Notes: a model not told the origin generated them from the letters alone. A stretch of 64,000 bases of DNA from Diphasiastrum complanatum (GCA_029204225.1 CM055092.1:47042777-47106776), one strand, 5' to 3'; shown: positions 1 through 36,489, counted from the stretch's first letter. Translations and numbers: made by a program.

Positions 1-1061
1 GTATGAGGCTAGCTATCGAATTATAGTGAGTAGAACCATGGGGCCCAAATGTTACTTAGGTCCAAGAAAATGCCAGCCCTTTGACTATGTAACACTCTCC
101 CTTTTTCAAGAAAACAAGAATGTCGATACAAAGAGCAAACAAGCAATATGTAGGATTCTCCAACAATATTGAATATAGATACTCCTAAAAGTAGTTGCAA
201 AGGGGTTGCCATTTCTATCGACCTCCCAATTCATTGATGCCATGTGGAATTGATTATATCGCGATATAGTACTATCATAAGTACAATCATATACTATATG
301 GTTGTAAAAAACATTGTTGCAACCAAATGATGAGCATATGACATGATGTGAGGGCATAAAAGAAGTTGTAGAAGGATATGATATTAGAATTATTGGTACA
401 ATTAAAAAAAGGAGTGCTCTATTTTTATTAGCACTCACTTACATACAACAATGAATCGATAGAGCAAAAGAAAATAACTCAGATTCAAATTATATGTCTG
501 AAACTTGCTACAGTGAATATGGAGGAGGGCGCAAATCCTCTTTAAAGTACTTTCCAAAGCAAGTAATTAATGCATAAAATCACTCACATCCAATAGCTAT
601 AACTCGCCACCCAAAGACAATGTGATAAACGTGAAAAAACTTGATTTTTCTTCATATTTGGATGGAGATCCCATTATACATTTATACATTTCAAGCTTGG
701 ATCTGAACGTTTTAGGACATCTCTATACTTATTGTAACCAAACCCTAACATCTAAACTAATAGGTCATTGGATCCACCCTAATATGTGGTCAAGATTTCA
801 AGATCCAAAAACAGTATAAAACATGCTATTTTTAGCTCCTAGAATTTCTCTAGCTTATCTAAGCGCACTTTGGCCGCATTTCAAAGATGCTATCACAATG
901 TAATATGCGGAATAAAGTCTTGGAAAAGCATCCTATGCTATTTGGCATGAGTGACATCTATTTACATGGCCATCTTGCCAATTACAATGCATGTGACCAA
1001 AATTGGTCAAGCTAGAATTGTGAAAATTCAACGCTCCTCCTCACAATTTAGTTTGATGAGA

Positions 1062-1733
1062 CTATCCTGGATCAATAATAATTACATGCATAAAAACAAC
1101 ATAATTAACATGTTCTTGATGTATGTAGTGAGTATGATCACTCATTACAATAAGAATATAATTTGAGCTCCAAGTTGTCAAATGTAGTGAGAGCTCCATA
1201 AAGGTTGTCTTCAAGATCCAGACTTTGTCTTTGGTAGGTTGTTGAATGATCACCTTGAGCTGCAAAATGTGAGTCTCCTCCTCAAAATAAACATGAAAAA
1301 CAGCAGCTTTCCATTAAATCCAACTTTTGTATGAATCACATACAACCAAAGCTTGAGATATCACCATCTTGACTTCATCCACCAAAACAATGAACTCCAA
1401 CTTGGCATCCTTCCAATGAAGGTTTTCATTCCTTGGAAATTCAAGAGTGAATGGATCACAAGACGAGGCCTTTGAATACATATTTGAAACTCCAATCAAA
1501 GTAGTAATGATTACTATTTCATCATCATAAGATATAAGATGAAAAACAATGTTCATACTAGCATCATCAAAGGACTTTGTCAAATACATGACATGTTTTT
1601 TATCAAACACAAAATAAGATGAGTAAAGGGAGATATCCCTTGTATGGATATAAGTGTCCTTCAAGGATGATTCACTTACTCTCATACAAGGTTCACAATA
1701 TGCCTCTTTAAAAATGAAGTCAAAATCTTTCAA
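1062..1733 (-). CDS. Unrecognised ORF of the chimeric element (copy A)
   Basis: Two adjoining open stretches, 1733-1314 and 1265-1062, look like one protein split by a stop near 1314. I do not recognise a family. Visible blocks are FKEAYCEPCMR, SSLKDTYIHTR, HYFVFDKK-like, a hydrophobic block ending DEVKMVISQAL, and in the second part KVIIQQPTKDK. The same blocks recur in copy B (36.2-35.2 kb), and the last part recurs in copy C (53.05-53.3 kb). Copy A lacks about 350 bases found in copy B between the YIHTR and FVFDKK blocks. It sits where copia elements carry reverse transcriptase. It could be a captured host gene fragment or an element-specific extra gene; no function is claimed. Confidence 0.45.
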
Positions 1734-1812
1734 CTTATGAATGAAAATGTCATGCTTACTTTTAGCACACTCAAGAGTAAGTAGATATGACAGCCACCTT
1801 TCATTTTAAACT

Positions 1813-2079
1813 TTAGAGTTCAAAGGGCATAGATAGCTCCATCTTTGCTCTTGTGGCTCTCCTTCGAATAGTTGAAGCTCTCGAATTTTGCTCCTCCTCT
1901 TGATCAAGCTCCTCCTTGATCTCAACCATATCTTTGCCAATATGATTCTTAGAGGATTCATCATTCAAGATTACAAACATTGTGGCTCTACCATTGCTCT
2001 TTGTGCTAGCAAAATGTACATCTAAATGAATCAACTTAAGAGGGTGAGTAGTCTTAGTGATAGTGTTAGAGAAAGGCAA
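1813..2079 (-). pseudogene. integrase N-terminal scrap fused to acidic segment (copy A)
   Basis: An 88-codon stretch begins with the copia integrase core start (motif HPLKLIHLDVHF, then FVILNDESSK). It passes straight into a Glu/Lys-rich segment with no recognisable integrase catalytic triad. Copy B has the same fusion, so it predates the separation of the copies. Compared with copy B, about 100 bases have been lost near 1826. The change from integrase to unrelated sequence in both copies marks the element as a chimera. Confidence 0.6.
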
Positions 2080-3098
2080 CTAGCCAAAGCACATGCTTCA
2101 CAAACCTTTTCCTCCTTTTCCATGGATATTGGAAGGCCTAGAGCAAGCTCCTCTTTGCACATGACTTCCATAGACTTGGTGTTGATGTGACCAAGCCTCT
2201 TGTGCCACAAATCAATTGTGGTCATCTTGTCCTCCTTGGCTACTATGACAAATTGGTTAGGATCAACAAAAGCATCAAGCTTAAACAACCTCCCAAACCT
2301 TCTTCCTCTTGCTATGATCTTCCCATTCTTCTTGATGTTGCATACATTAGTAGAGAACTCCACAATGAAACCATGATCTAAAAGTTGGCCAACACTAAGC
2401 AAATTCTTAGTGATGCTAGGAATGAAGAGAACACCATCTATCTTAGTCTTCTTGGAGGATCCTAAGCATAAGGGAATGGATCCCACACCTTCAACTTCAC
2501 ATTCAAGATCATTTGCTGTAAAAATGGACTTTATAGGTCCTACATAATGTGTGAGTTGAGAAAAATACTCCCTTCTACCTGACATGTGGGAGCTAGCCCC
2601 ACTATCTATCCACCAAGAATCTTTGTCTTTGACACTTGATGATGAAAAAGTTGACATCATGAGTGAGTCCTCATGATAACTCTCTTCCTCCTCTTGTCCA
2701 ATGTTGGCTTGATTTTGTGCTTGCTTCCTCTTGAAGCATTCCGAGGCATAGTGCCCCACATTGCTACAATAGTAGCACTTGATCTTTGATTTGTCCATCT
2801 TGGGCTTGACTTGTGATGATGATGATGTAGATCCTCCTTGATCTCCATCCTTTGCTTGCTCCTTTTTTAATGCTCCTCCCTTGCTCTTTGCTTGGCCTTT
2901 GCTCTTGAAAAATAAGGGTTTGTCATCACCATCATTGATGGAGAGCCTCTCCATCCTTGACTTGATATGAGCCTTCCTACTCTCCTCGGCCATCAACACA
3001 CTTTGAAGGTCTTCAAGTGTAGGCAAGTTTCCCATGATACCATAACTTTGGACAAGGTTAGTAAAATCACTACATAAGACATTCAAAACTATTTGCAC
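2031..3098 (-). pseudogene. copia gag-protease-pre-integrase fragment (copy A)
   Basis: The reading frame opens inside gag. A CCHC zinc knuckle (C108, C111, H116, C121) follows a Lys/Ser-rich linker. An aspartic protease motif, WWIDSGASSHM, has its active-site D at about residue 165. The GAG pre-integrase motif LWHKRLGH lies at about 297-304. The frame is lost just after VCEACALA, where copy B has about ten extra bases; the deletion throws the last residues out of frame. The N-terminal half of gag is missing because the gypsy fragment replaces it. In family terms this would supply capsid, protease and part of integrase. It is not functional as it stands. Confidence 0.8.
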
Positions 3099-3117
3099 AA
3101 GCTCACTCTCTTCACTC

Positions 3118-4445
3118 TTGTTCTTCTTAAAGCGAAGAAAGATGGAGGTTTCCGGATGTGTGTGGATTACAAGGGTCTTAATAAAGATAAATATCCATTA
3201 TCCAGGATGGATGACCTTGTAGATCGCTTGGGTGGAGCACGATATTTCACCAAGATAGATCTCATGACAAGGTACCATCAAATAAGAATTAAGTCGGAAG
3301 ATGTTTAAAAGACAAGATTTCATTCTAGATGTGGTCATTATGAATTCTTAATGTTGTCATTTGGATTAACGAATACTCCAGCAACGTTCCAAAACGATTT
3401 ATTTTGTCCATATTTGGGAAGTTTGTGGTTGTATTCTTAGACGACATTCTTGTTTATAGTAAATCCTTGGTGAAATACGTAGAACACTTAAAAATCGTGT
3501 TGATGAGACTCCATCAAGAGTTACTCTACGATAAAGAGTCCAAGTGTGAATTCTTTAAGCAATAGTTGCTTGATCTCGGTCATAAGATCACAGTAAATGG
3601 GATCAAAATTGACGAGTATAAAATCAAGATTGTGATTAAGTGGCCAATTCCGGGAACTGAGAGGCAAGTAAAGTCTTCAAGAGATTTATTGAGGATTATG
3701 CTAAGTTACCAGCATCACTTGATAATCTGACAAAAGGATTTGTTAATAGAAAGATTCCCATTTTGGTCTCATTTGGAACATTGTTTAGACCGGAAGAAAT
3801 GTGGACAATGTTGAGTCAGAAACACAGGGGACTCAACTAAGTAAGAAAGATAAGAAGATTGTGGAACGGTTCACCATTCGAGATGGGTTACCATTTCGGA
3901 ATGAGAAAGTTTGAGTACCTGGTGATGATGAGCTCAAACGTAAAATTTTGTTTGAATGTCATGACATACACAAGACTTTGGACTTGGTTAAGAGGGAATA
4001 TTATTGGCCAAAGCTCAAGCCATATGTCGAGTCATATGTTGTTAAATGCAAACCATGTCAACTAGCAAAGGCTGAACGCCATAAGGCTGGTGGTTTGTTG
4101 CATCCGTTAGATATCCCTGATCAGAAATGGGAAAGCATATCTATGGATTTTTAGTTGGACTTCCAAAGACCCAACGACAAAATGATTTTGTTTGGGTTGT
4201 AGTGGATCGGGTAACTAAGTTAGCTGCATTCATACTAGTCAAGTCAACTATAAAGGCTTCTAATTTAGCTCAGATCTTTGTTGAAAGATTATTTCGGTTG
4301 AATGGTCTGCCAAGTGACATTGTTAGTGATAGAGATCCTAAGTTAACAGGTCACTTTTGGTCAGCAATATTCCATAAACTTTAAACTTCTTTGAGATTAA
4401 GTTCTTCTGATCATCCTGAATCAGATGAGAGATTGGAGAGGACAG
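3118..4445 (+). pseudogene. Ty3/gypsy pol fragment (RT and integrase)
   Basis: A plus-strand gypsy polyprotein remnant. The RT begins at KKDGGFRMCVDYKGLN and keeps the block containing TKIDL (about 3118-3308). After a stop it continues with [14 protein letters not shown] (about 3335-3375) and, in another frame, [11 protein letters not shown] near 3430-3470, so the second catalytic aspartates survive. Most of RNase H is deleted. Integrase follows: an HHCC zinc finger (HDIHKT...CKPCQLAK) at 3948-4154, then a core with VVVDRVTKLAAF and SDRDPKLTGHFW, and the third catalytic region HPESDERLER near 4410-4430. Several stops and frameshifts show that it is dead. It directly abuts the gag of copy A. 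Confidence 0.85.
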
Positions 4446-4584
4446 ACGAGAAGCGAAGAAGAGAGGAGTTCATTGTGTAAGGGAAAACGTAGAGGAGAGT
4501 TGGGCCTTGCAGGAAGCAACATTTTAGCATAATCGACATATGGTTAGACAAGGCAGTAAAGTTGTGGGCCTTGGAGCATAGGAG

Positions 4585-5127
4585 TCACAGCCAAGAGCCA
4601 GAGGATGAGGCATAGAAGCGGTCAAGCCTGGCCGAATGAAAGTCAAGGCCAGGTCGACAGTTGGTCCAAGAGTAGTGCGACTTGCAGTATGTCATGAGCA
4701 TCAAGCAACGAATGGGGGAGCTGAAAAGACTGCCAAGTAGCCAGGGTGAGAGATGGAATAGAATATTAAAGTCACCAAGGACAATGAGCCAATCGTCTTG
4801 AATGCAGAAAAGTTTAGACCAAAAGTCAATGCGATCAAGAATAGAGTAGGGAGCATACAGATTAAGAACAAGGAAGGTAAAGCCTAGCTTGCACAATTGC
4901 AAAAGAAACCACTTACCAACATGATCAGCTTGATTGGTGAGCACCTGCCAATCACACAAGACAAGCGTGAAGAATCGGCCATGGGTGCCTTGCATTGGAG
5001 AGACAACATAGTGGAAGGTCGCACCAAACTTCTTGATCAGACAATGTTGGTCAAAACTGCGTAGCTTAGTTTCTTGTAAGGCAATCACCATAGTGTGCCG
5101 AGGAAAGGTGGAAAGAAGCAGTGGCAT
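4585..5127 (-). pseudogene. LINE endonuclease fragment
   Basis: A minus-strand fragment of a LINE ORF2 apurinic-type endonuclease. Characteristic blocks appear in family order: ALQETKL (metal-binding Glu), FLVLNLYAPYS, WLIVLGDFNILF (catalytic D and N) and, near the end, SARLDRFYAS. In an intact LINE this domain nicks target DNA before reverse transcription. Reverse transcriptase, expected next on the minus strand (below 4585), is absent because the gypsy fragment lies there. A segment is missing between GDFN and the last block, so the domain is shorter than usual. Confidence 0.8.
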
Positions 5128-5269
5128 CTAACAGGGGCATTCAGCCCCCTCACATTTGAGGAGTATGTATTCATACATGATCTAGGGTAGGAACTGGTGT
5201 CTGGGTAGTCCATAGCAAATTCAACAATCAATGTCGACTTTGTAACTGCTGAAGCCAAAGATTTAGCTC

Positions 5270-6349
5270 ACAGATCGTGCTTGAGGGAGATAAGTCTACT
5301 ATGTGAGAAGGCTCCAACAATGCTCTTCTTGGCTTTCAGAGCATGTGCAATATTTCCTAGAGAAGGAACCAGTGGACCATTATGCAAATTGGTACGCCCT
5401 TCCAAAGGGAGAGACCTGTCTCTTCGGAGTAATCCGCCCAAAGGGCCTGGCAAGGGAAGTGTAGGTGGTGAATCCCCAACCAAGGAGGCTAAATGGGGCA
5501 CCGTCAATGCGTTAGCAGGTAGAACAATGGGGGTCTCCTGGCACAGAACCTCGAGAAGACATTTCTCCATTGGGCAATGGTCTGCCAGGCCATCAACCCT
5601 CAGAGATTAAAGAGAGCTAGGCAGATACAATCATGAGAAGCAAGTGCAATGGCAACGACTGAGGATTCGTGGCCTTCATGGGTTTGTCTGCAGGTGGAGC
5701 AAGAAGAGTGAGAGGACTGGGCAACAATGGCTCCACGGAGCAAATGTTTGCACCTATAGGCAAAGACTTGCTCTGCATAGACAAGGCAATACATGTAGTG
5801 ACCACAGGCCAAGTGGACAAGAGCACCCGTTGAGTAGGATGCCGGTAGCATCCTACTCAACAGGTGGCCACCACATGACCCAGACGACGACACCGGTAGC
5901 AAGAGTTAGGCAACCCCTTGAAGTGGGTTTGCTATAGGTACTGCTGTTCTAAACCGAAGAAGTGCAGTTGCTCAAGCAGCGGGTCAAACAATTCCCAAAG
6001 GATACATGCTCGCACACGAGGAGATGGGTTGTGCACCTCGAGCGGCTGGATTAGGACCTTGCCCAAACTGTCCAAAATAGTATCCAACGCAGGCATGAGC
6101 TTGGGTGGGAAGAAGAGGAGTTCCACCCATATCGGCACTTCCATCTGTGAGGTGTCCTCGATAGAGAAGGAGTCCGTGCAGCGAGTAATGTACACAAGAT
6201 TGCCTCAGAAAAGGTAGGGACCATTGGCCAGAACAAAGTTGACCTCCTAGGTACTGCCAAGCCTGAGTAAAAAGAAACCCTTGGCTAGAGCATGTGTGCC
6301 CGCGACACATGCACATTGAACTCTTAGAATAAACCCTAGTCAATGACAT
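5270..6349 (-). pseudogene. LINE ORF1 remnant (DUF4283-like)
   Basis: Overlapping degraded minus-strand frames lie just upstream of the LINE endonuclease, in the expected order. The clearest part (6195-5932) reads like a DUF4283 domain of plant LINE ORF1: QMEVPIWVELLFFPP, then LDSLGKVLIQPLEV. Cys/His-rich and Pro-rich sequence follows (5902-5270), where a zinc knuckle and linker are normal, but frameshifts prevent a clear knuckle call. The open frames on the opposite strand here are best read as shadows. ORF1 proteins bind the LINE RNA; this copy is broken. Confidence 0.55.
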
Positions 6350-7256
6350 TTTTATTTTAAGAAATTTGTATTCTCATACTAAATGCCATTTTTATGGCAA
6401 GGCCTTTGTTCTTGTTGGAATTAGTAATAAAAAACATCTGAACTTGCCAAGCTAGCAGTCCAAGTGAAAGGACGCTAACAATATGGAGTTTGGGATCCTA
6501 AGTTGGCTTTTCTTGGCACAACTAGGGACCCCAAGAATTTATATATAGCTGAGCACTTCTAGTCTGCATGCTTGTGTTTGCCATGCGTAGTTGTTGTAGG
6601 CTCTGAAGTTGAGATGCATGCATAGTTGTGAACGTGTAGAAAACTCCTATCATCTACTTAATGAATTTCCCAAATTGTTGAATGCTTCATTTAGTGCATG
6701 TAGTGTTGAAACGTTGAAACTAAGGAGAGGCTTGAACATTGGCTTTCGTATAAGTTCTGTTGACCAACCTAAACACATAGGCCTTTCACTAAGATGGGCA
6801 CATGCGTTAAATGTGAGGTGTTTGTCGTGCTCTTTGTCACTCTCTCACTTAGCTTGGATCGTTGTGCCCAACCACTCTCTCACTTAGCCTGAACTGTTGT
6901 CCAGGCATTTAATTCATGTGCATAATTCATCCTTAGACAACACATAATCATGCTTTATCCTCAGACAATAAATAATCATGCTTCTAAAAGCCAAGGCCAA
7001 CGAAATGAGGTTGCAGTGGTGAATTTGTATGGTGAGGTGCATGTGCACGTCATGTAATTGGCAAGGGAAAAAAAATGGGTGGTAAAATGGCAAGACAATT
7101 ACTTCTCAGCATGAGTATTTTAGGAATCTTTTTTAAAATGCTTATGGGATAATGTCCGAAGCTGCCCAAGAGGGTCTAAAACCCCAGCCCCCCTCGGGGC
7201 GCCTTCTTTTCAAAACTTTTGACTAAAGGTTTTGTCGGGAATAATTTTTGCTGATT
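6350..7256. other. Intergenic region upstream of the kinase gene
   Basis: No coding sequence is recognised between the LINE remnant and the kinase gene. The stretch is mixed, with a short GC-rich patch (about 7185-7205, CCCCAGCC...CGGGGCG) able to form a small hairpin. It probably contains the kinase promoter. Confidence 0.4.
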
Positions 7257-7276
7257 AAGGGTTTTGTTAGGGTTAG
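7257..7276 (+). promoter_or_regulatory. telo-box-like motif before kinase exon 1
   Basis: The tract AAGGGTTTTGTTAGGGTT contains the plant telo-box core (AACCCTAA on the other strand). This motif is common near start sites of plant housekeeping genes. A 3' splice-like TTTTCTGATTGCAG ends at 7334 just before the start codon, so the gene may have an untranslated first exon and this element may lie in the core promoter or 5' UTR. Inferred, not proved. Confidence 0.3.
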
Positions 7277-7364
7277 CTGCGAGGAGCCTTGGCGGGTAGT
7301 TGACGATCGATCAACTCATATTTTCTGATTGCAGAACTGATACATCGTCAAAGGAAAGATAAGC

Positions 7365-31904
<24,540 letters not shown>

Positions 31905-32861
31905 ATGTATTTGAGCAGTAAAGTCCTGGACAGCCATTTAACTAATGTGAGTAATCACATTTCATGCTCTCTTGGCGCCCAATGTGGCGATCTTGGAGAG
32001 ATGTCTTACCAAATGCTTTACTCATCATCTAAGGCATTGCCTAGCGCTTGTAACCAATGGCTGTCAGAATGCTACATGCGCAGATTTTGCAGATAGTCTT
32101 CTTGAGTCATGCGTAGTTTAAGAAGGATAATTAGCCCAAGATTGCTTGCCATATAGCTGAAGACAAAGTGAAAAGCTTAAAGGTATGCGAACAGCTAAAA
32201 CAATGTACTTCCTTGAGCTCATTGTTCAAGAGTGTCCATCATGCTCAAGAGTGTGGCTATCAAACGAGTTCTTTTGCATGTTTCGTCAAGAACTAAACTC
32301 CACAATTTTAGCATGGTTTGCTTAGCCAGTGACGAGTTTTAGAGAATCAATTTCCACAGATTCTCCTATTTAAAGAATTTGCCATGTTTATACTCTGAAT
32401 GGCTAACTTTGCATGTCATCTTGGTGAGACTCTGTTGATATTAATGTCTGATTAGTATCTTCCAGTGCTTTATAAAGCCTTTGGTTAAGAATATGTCTAC
32501 TTTGGTTGTAGCTCTAAGTCTGAAGGATTCTGCCACTATTTTGACTCAAGGAACCAATTTCAGATTCTATTAAGGTTCTTAACATTTTGTAAACGGTGGC
32601 TGAATGTTTAATTCAGAATGTAAGAAGTACCATGGGGACCTTAACATTCATAAACATCAACTTGCTTAGTACATTGAAGGGTGCATATTGCTTTTATTCC
32701 ACTCCTGCCCAGTTTATCTTCTTGAGAACTCGTTGAGAACCTCTGCAAAATTTTTATCAACAGGAACAATTTGTCATTCTAACAGATGTTTGAGATGTCT
32801 GCAATATGCAGGGCTAACTTATTTTGTTTTAATGGATTAGGATAGATGTCAAAATCAAAGT
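31905..32861. other. 3' flank/UTR of PRPK
   Basis: No further coding sequence recognised. It is probably 3' UTR and flank. Confidence 0.4.
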
Positions 32862-35270
32862 TGCTTATAGCTTCATGGAACGGTATTGCTAGAACAGATG
32901 ATAGAAAGCCTTTGTACTGAAAAAGAGCATGAAAGCTGTGATTGTCAATATATGAAGTTTGGCCCTATTTGCAAAGTGTAGGTTGAGTTAGTGCTTGAAA
33001 ACAACAAAACTTGTACAATGCTTGGGAAGCAAGCAAAATTAATTTTCAAATCTCTCCCTTTTTGGAATTGTCTTGCAGCTTCAGGGGTTTTCTTCTTTCC
33101 TTACAATTCGAAGTAGCAGTTTGTATCATTTGAAATATAAGCCTCTGTACTGTGAATAAACTTTTGAATGCTGGTTTTTGATAAATTTGAAAATAAAACA
33201 ATAAAGATATTTTAACACATCAGGAAAATGTATGAAGATTGTTGTAAATTTTCCTTCAGGCTTTTTATCGGTCTGATGTTTTTGTGAGCCATGCAATATT
33301 ACGGTTATTTTGAGACTCATTCAATGAAGTATTGGAGTTCGATGACTTATTGATGCATGTTACTTTTGATAATCTTTGCTTTGTTAGTAGGAACATACTT
33401 GTTCATGTTTGTCACATCTTCCTTTGCAGCTTCAATATATGAATGTAAACAAAAAATCAATCAAAGAGAATCGACACAGAAGATGCAGGAAAAGCTTGCA
33501 TAAAGTAATAAGAAATGTTCTTAACGGTAAATCCGGCTGAGGGCAAGAGTTTAGATGCCCAGGCTCCTTGCATGTGGGTATTTTTTATAATGAAGTAAGT
33601 CCCTGGTGATTGAACAATAAGAGGTTAGTGTAGAAATTGCGATGCCATGAGATAGCATCTCATTTGAGTAAGTTAACACATACCCACCCCACCCTTGAAC
33701 TCTTTAGATAATCATAATATATATATACCTAGCTGCTCCTAATTTGAGCCCCACACTACTTAAAAGTTTAAGCTAATTACAACCTTTGGCTATCTTTCTA
33801 CTTATGTGAAAAAGCTTGAAAGTAATTTTACATTGAGATCATTAAACGCTCATCTAATAGTAGTACCTATTTGGTTTCAAAAGTGGAATATGCTTTCTAT
33901 GGACGCGCCTTTGTTTTCTGTGGTATGTGTTGATAATCAGCTAAAGGGTTCGTAGTGCACTCTGAAACAATACAAAAATACTTTGATTTATTATTTCTTT
34001 TGATTATGCAAAAACTACAAATCGTAAAAATTTTACGGGGGGGACACCCTCCGAGGGCGTCCTGCCCAGGAAGTGTGGTAGCCCAAGGGCGGAACTTTAT
34101 GTGCACCTTCCGGGAAGAATTTTGCCCCACAGATTCCATTCTGTGAAGCTCTTCCAATTTCCTCAGAAAAATGTCAACTGATTTTACGTCTTTATAGGAC
34201 TGAATGCAAATTTCAGGAACCTGGGACAAACTTCAACATCATGTTACATTAATTCTCAGAATAATACAATGCTTGTTCACGATGTTGGCTTTTTGCATTT
34301 GCAGAATAACCATGCACAAAAAAAGGCTGAGATTTGGATATAGATTTTAGAATCAATATCACAATGCCTTCACTATTTGAAGTATAAAACTGCACACAAC
34401 TGATAAAAAATTTGTTACTCTATGCTAAATTCGGCCCCTCATATAATGCCTCCAATGAAGAGGCTAATGAGCTATGAAAAATGCCTTTAGAAGTTATTGA
34501 GCACAAATGGACTTCTTGCCAAAAAATGAGTCCATTTGTTTTTCTTTTGATAACAAAGTTTTTAGAGGCAAACTAACAAACCCTAAAAGAATGAGAACAA
34601 CCTTCGTAAGATCCCATCATACATTTACACATTTCAAGCTTGGATCTGAATTTTTTAGGACATCTTTGTACTTATCATAACATCTAACCTAATAGGTCAT
34701 TGGATCCACCCTAACTTGGGATCAAGATCTCAAGATCCAAAAACAATGTAAAACATGCTATTTTTAGCTCCTAGAATTTCTATAGCTTATCTAAGCACAC
34801 TTTGGCCTCATTTCAAAGATGCTATTACATTGTAATATGAGGAATGAAGACTTGATTTGGCACGTGTGACATCTATTTACATGGCCTTCTTGCCAATTAC
34901 AATGCATGTGACCAAAAATGGTCAAGCTAGAATTGTGAAATTTTAACACTCCTCACAGTTTAACTTGATGAGACTATCCTGGATCAATAATAATTACATG
35001 CATCAAAACAACATAATTAACATGTTCTTGATGTATGTAGTGAGTATGATCACTCATTACAATAATTTGAACTCCAAGTTGTCAAATGTAGTGAGAGATC
35101 CATAAAGGTTGTCTTCAAGATTCAAGCTTTGTCTTTGGTAGGTTGTTGAATGATCACCTTGGGCTGCAAAATGAGAGTCTCCTCCTCAAAATAAACATGA
35201 AAAACAGCAGCTTTTCATAAGATCCAACTTTTGTATGAGGCACATACAATCAAAGCTTGAGATATCACCA
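32862..35270. repeat. Arm 1 of inverted duplication (PRPK 3' flank plus element end)
   Basis: This stretch matches 57898-53047 in reverse complement over its length. It includes unique kinase 3' flank (32862-34500) and the distal end of the chimeric copia-like element (about 34590-35270). Compared with the other arm it lacks about 1.7 kb (the 53.77-55.45 kb part) and about 640 bases (the 55.65-56.29 kb part). The element therefore already stood beside the kinase gene when the duplication occurred. Confidence 0.85.
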
Positions 35271-35471
35271 TCTTTTGACTTTATCCACCAAAACAATGAA
35301 CTCCAACTTGGCATCCTTCCAATGAAGGTCTTCATTCCTTGGAAATTCAAGAGTGAATGGATCACAAGATGAGGCCTTTGAATACATATTTGAAACTCCA
35401 ATCAAAGTAGTATTGATCACTCATTATTATCATAAGATATGGGATGAGAAACAATGTTCATACTAGTATCA

Positions 35472-36194
35472 TCAAAGGACTTTGTCAAATACATGACATG
35501 TTTTTTTATCAAACACAAAATAATGTGAGTGAAGGGAGATATGGATAAACTTTCTTGCTGCTCCTTTCTCTTTACCCAAACCTTCATATTGATGTAGATT
35601 CAAGTCTTTTTTGCCTTGAGACAAGTGCTCCTTCTCAGGTTCCTCCTTGATGTCTTTTTTCTTCATCATGCTCACTCCCTCTTGGTGTTGATGATGAAAA
35701 CATGGATCCAAACCATGATCTTCTTCAAGAATCTCAAGGAATTTGTTTTCAAGTCTCCAAACCTGAATGTTCTCCTTCTCAATATGATGTTTCAAGTCAA
35801 CAAAACAATCACCAAGATTATTTATACCAAATTTACTAGTCCACAATTGCTTACTACTAGCAATTTGCATTACATACTTGTTGAACTTGAAACTAATGAG
35901 GCCAAATACTCTTGTATGGATATAAGTGTCCTTCAAGGATGATTCACTTATTCTCATACAAGGTTCACAATATGCCTCTTTGAAAATGAAGTCAAATTCT
36001 TTCAACTTATGAATGAAAATGTCATGCTTACTTCTAGCATACTCAAGAGTAAGTACATATGACAAACACCTTTCATTCCATACTTTAGAATTCAAAGGGA
36101 TTTCATTACAAAACTCAGCAAATGAAGTACAAAATGTACCCCCCTTTCCAACTTTCCTTTCCTTGTCCACAAAAATGAGCATTGATAGCTCCAT
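35472..36194 (-). CDS. Unrecognised 240-codon ORF of the chimeric element (copy B)
   Basis: The longest version of the element's extra ORF. I recognise no family. Blocks in order are ELSMLIFVDKERKVGKGGTF, SYVLTLEYARSKHDIFIHKL, FKEAYCEPCMR with two cysteines, SSLKDTYIHTR, NKYVMQIASSKQLWTSKFG, a charged region (KKKDIKEEPEKEHLSQGKKD) and HSHYFVFDKK. The first and last parts are shared with copy A. A short second part (35401-35186) follows in another frame. It occupies the place of reverse transcriptase in an otherwise copia-type element and may be a captured gene. Confidence 0.5.
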   Translation of the reverse strand: MELSMLIFVDKERKVGKGGTFCTSFAEFCNEIPLNSKVWNERCLSYVLTLEYARSKHDIFIHKLKEFDFIFKEAYCEPCMRISESSLKDTYIHTRVFGLISFKFNKYVMQIASSKQLWTSKFGINNLGDCFVDLKHHIEKENIQVWRLENKFLEILEEDHGLDPCFHHQHQEGVSMMKKKDIKEEPEKEHLSQGKKDLNLHQYEGLGKEKGAARKFIHISLHSHYFVFDKKTCHVFDKVL

Positions 36195-36427
36195 CTTTGC
36201 TCTTGTGGCTCTCCTTGGAATAGTTGAAGCTCTCGGATTTTGCTCCTCTTGATCAAGCTCCTCCTTCCAATATGATTCTTAGAGGATTCATCATTCAAGA
36301 TTACAAACATTGTGGCTCTACCATTGCTCTTTGTGCTAGCAAAATGTACATCCAAATGAATCAACTTAAGAGGATGAGTAGTCTTAGTGATAGTGTTAGA
36401 GAAAGGCAACCTATGTGCTTTAGCCAA
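36092..36427 (-). pseudogene. integrase N-terminal scrap (copy B)
   Basis: Starts AKAHRLPFSNTITKTTHPLK and runs through LIHLDVHFASTKSNGRATMF to NDESSKNHIG, the start of the copia integrase core. It then passes into unrelated sequence. Unlike copy A, the frame across ALAKAHRL is intact here. Confidence 0.6.
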
Positions 36428-36489
36428 AGCACATGCTTCATAGGGGGGGATGAAGAGAACACCATCTATCTTAGTCTTCTTGGAAGATC

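Larger units (their letters stand above)
1..3122 (-). mobile_element. Chimeric copia-like element, copy A
   Basis: A defective Ty1/copia-type element read on the minus strand. In its reading order it has a gag C-terminal part with zinc knuckle, protease, GAG pre-integrase, the start of integrase, and then ORFs that I do not recognise. No reverse transcriptase or RNase H is present. A gypsy fragment abuts it at about 3114-3122, where its similarity to copy B (34.6-37.6 kb) stops inside gag. The distal part (about 540-1370) is shared with copy B and with copy C (53.05-53.87 kb). I could not find LTR ends or target-site duplications. The first 500 bases hold no recognised feature and may be element or flank. 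Confidence 0.7.

Noticed and set aside
106-438. 110-codon minus-strand open frame at the window start
   Set aside because: Composition is unremarkable, no motif is seen, and it is not clearly shared with the other element copies.
5281-6217. Plus-strand open frames over the LINE ORF1 region
   Set aside because: Shadows of the minus-strand LINE frame; no independent motif.
31905-32096. Open frame just after the kinase stop, with SSSKALP...NQW resembling the Bud32 C-terminal part
   Set aside because: The true exons 6 and 7 at 24097 and 31867 fit in phase and sequence; this resemblance is chance.
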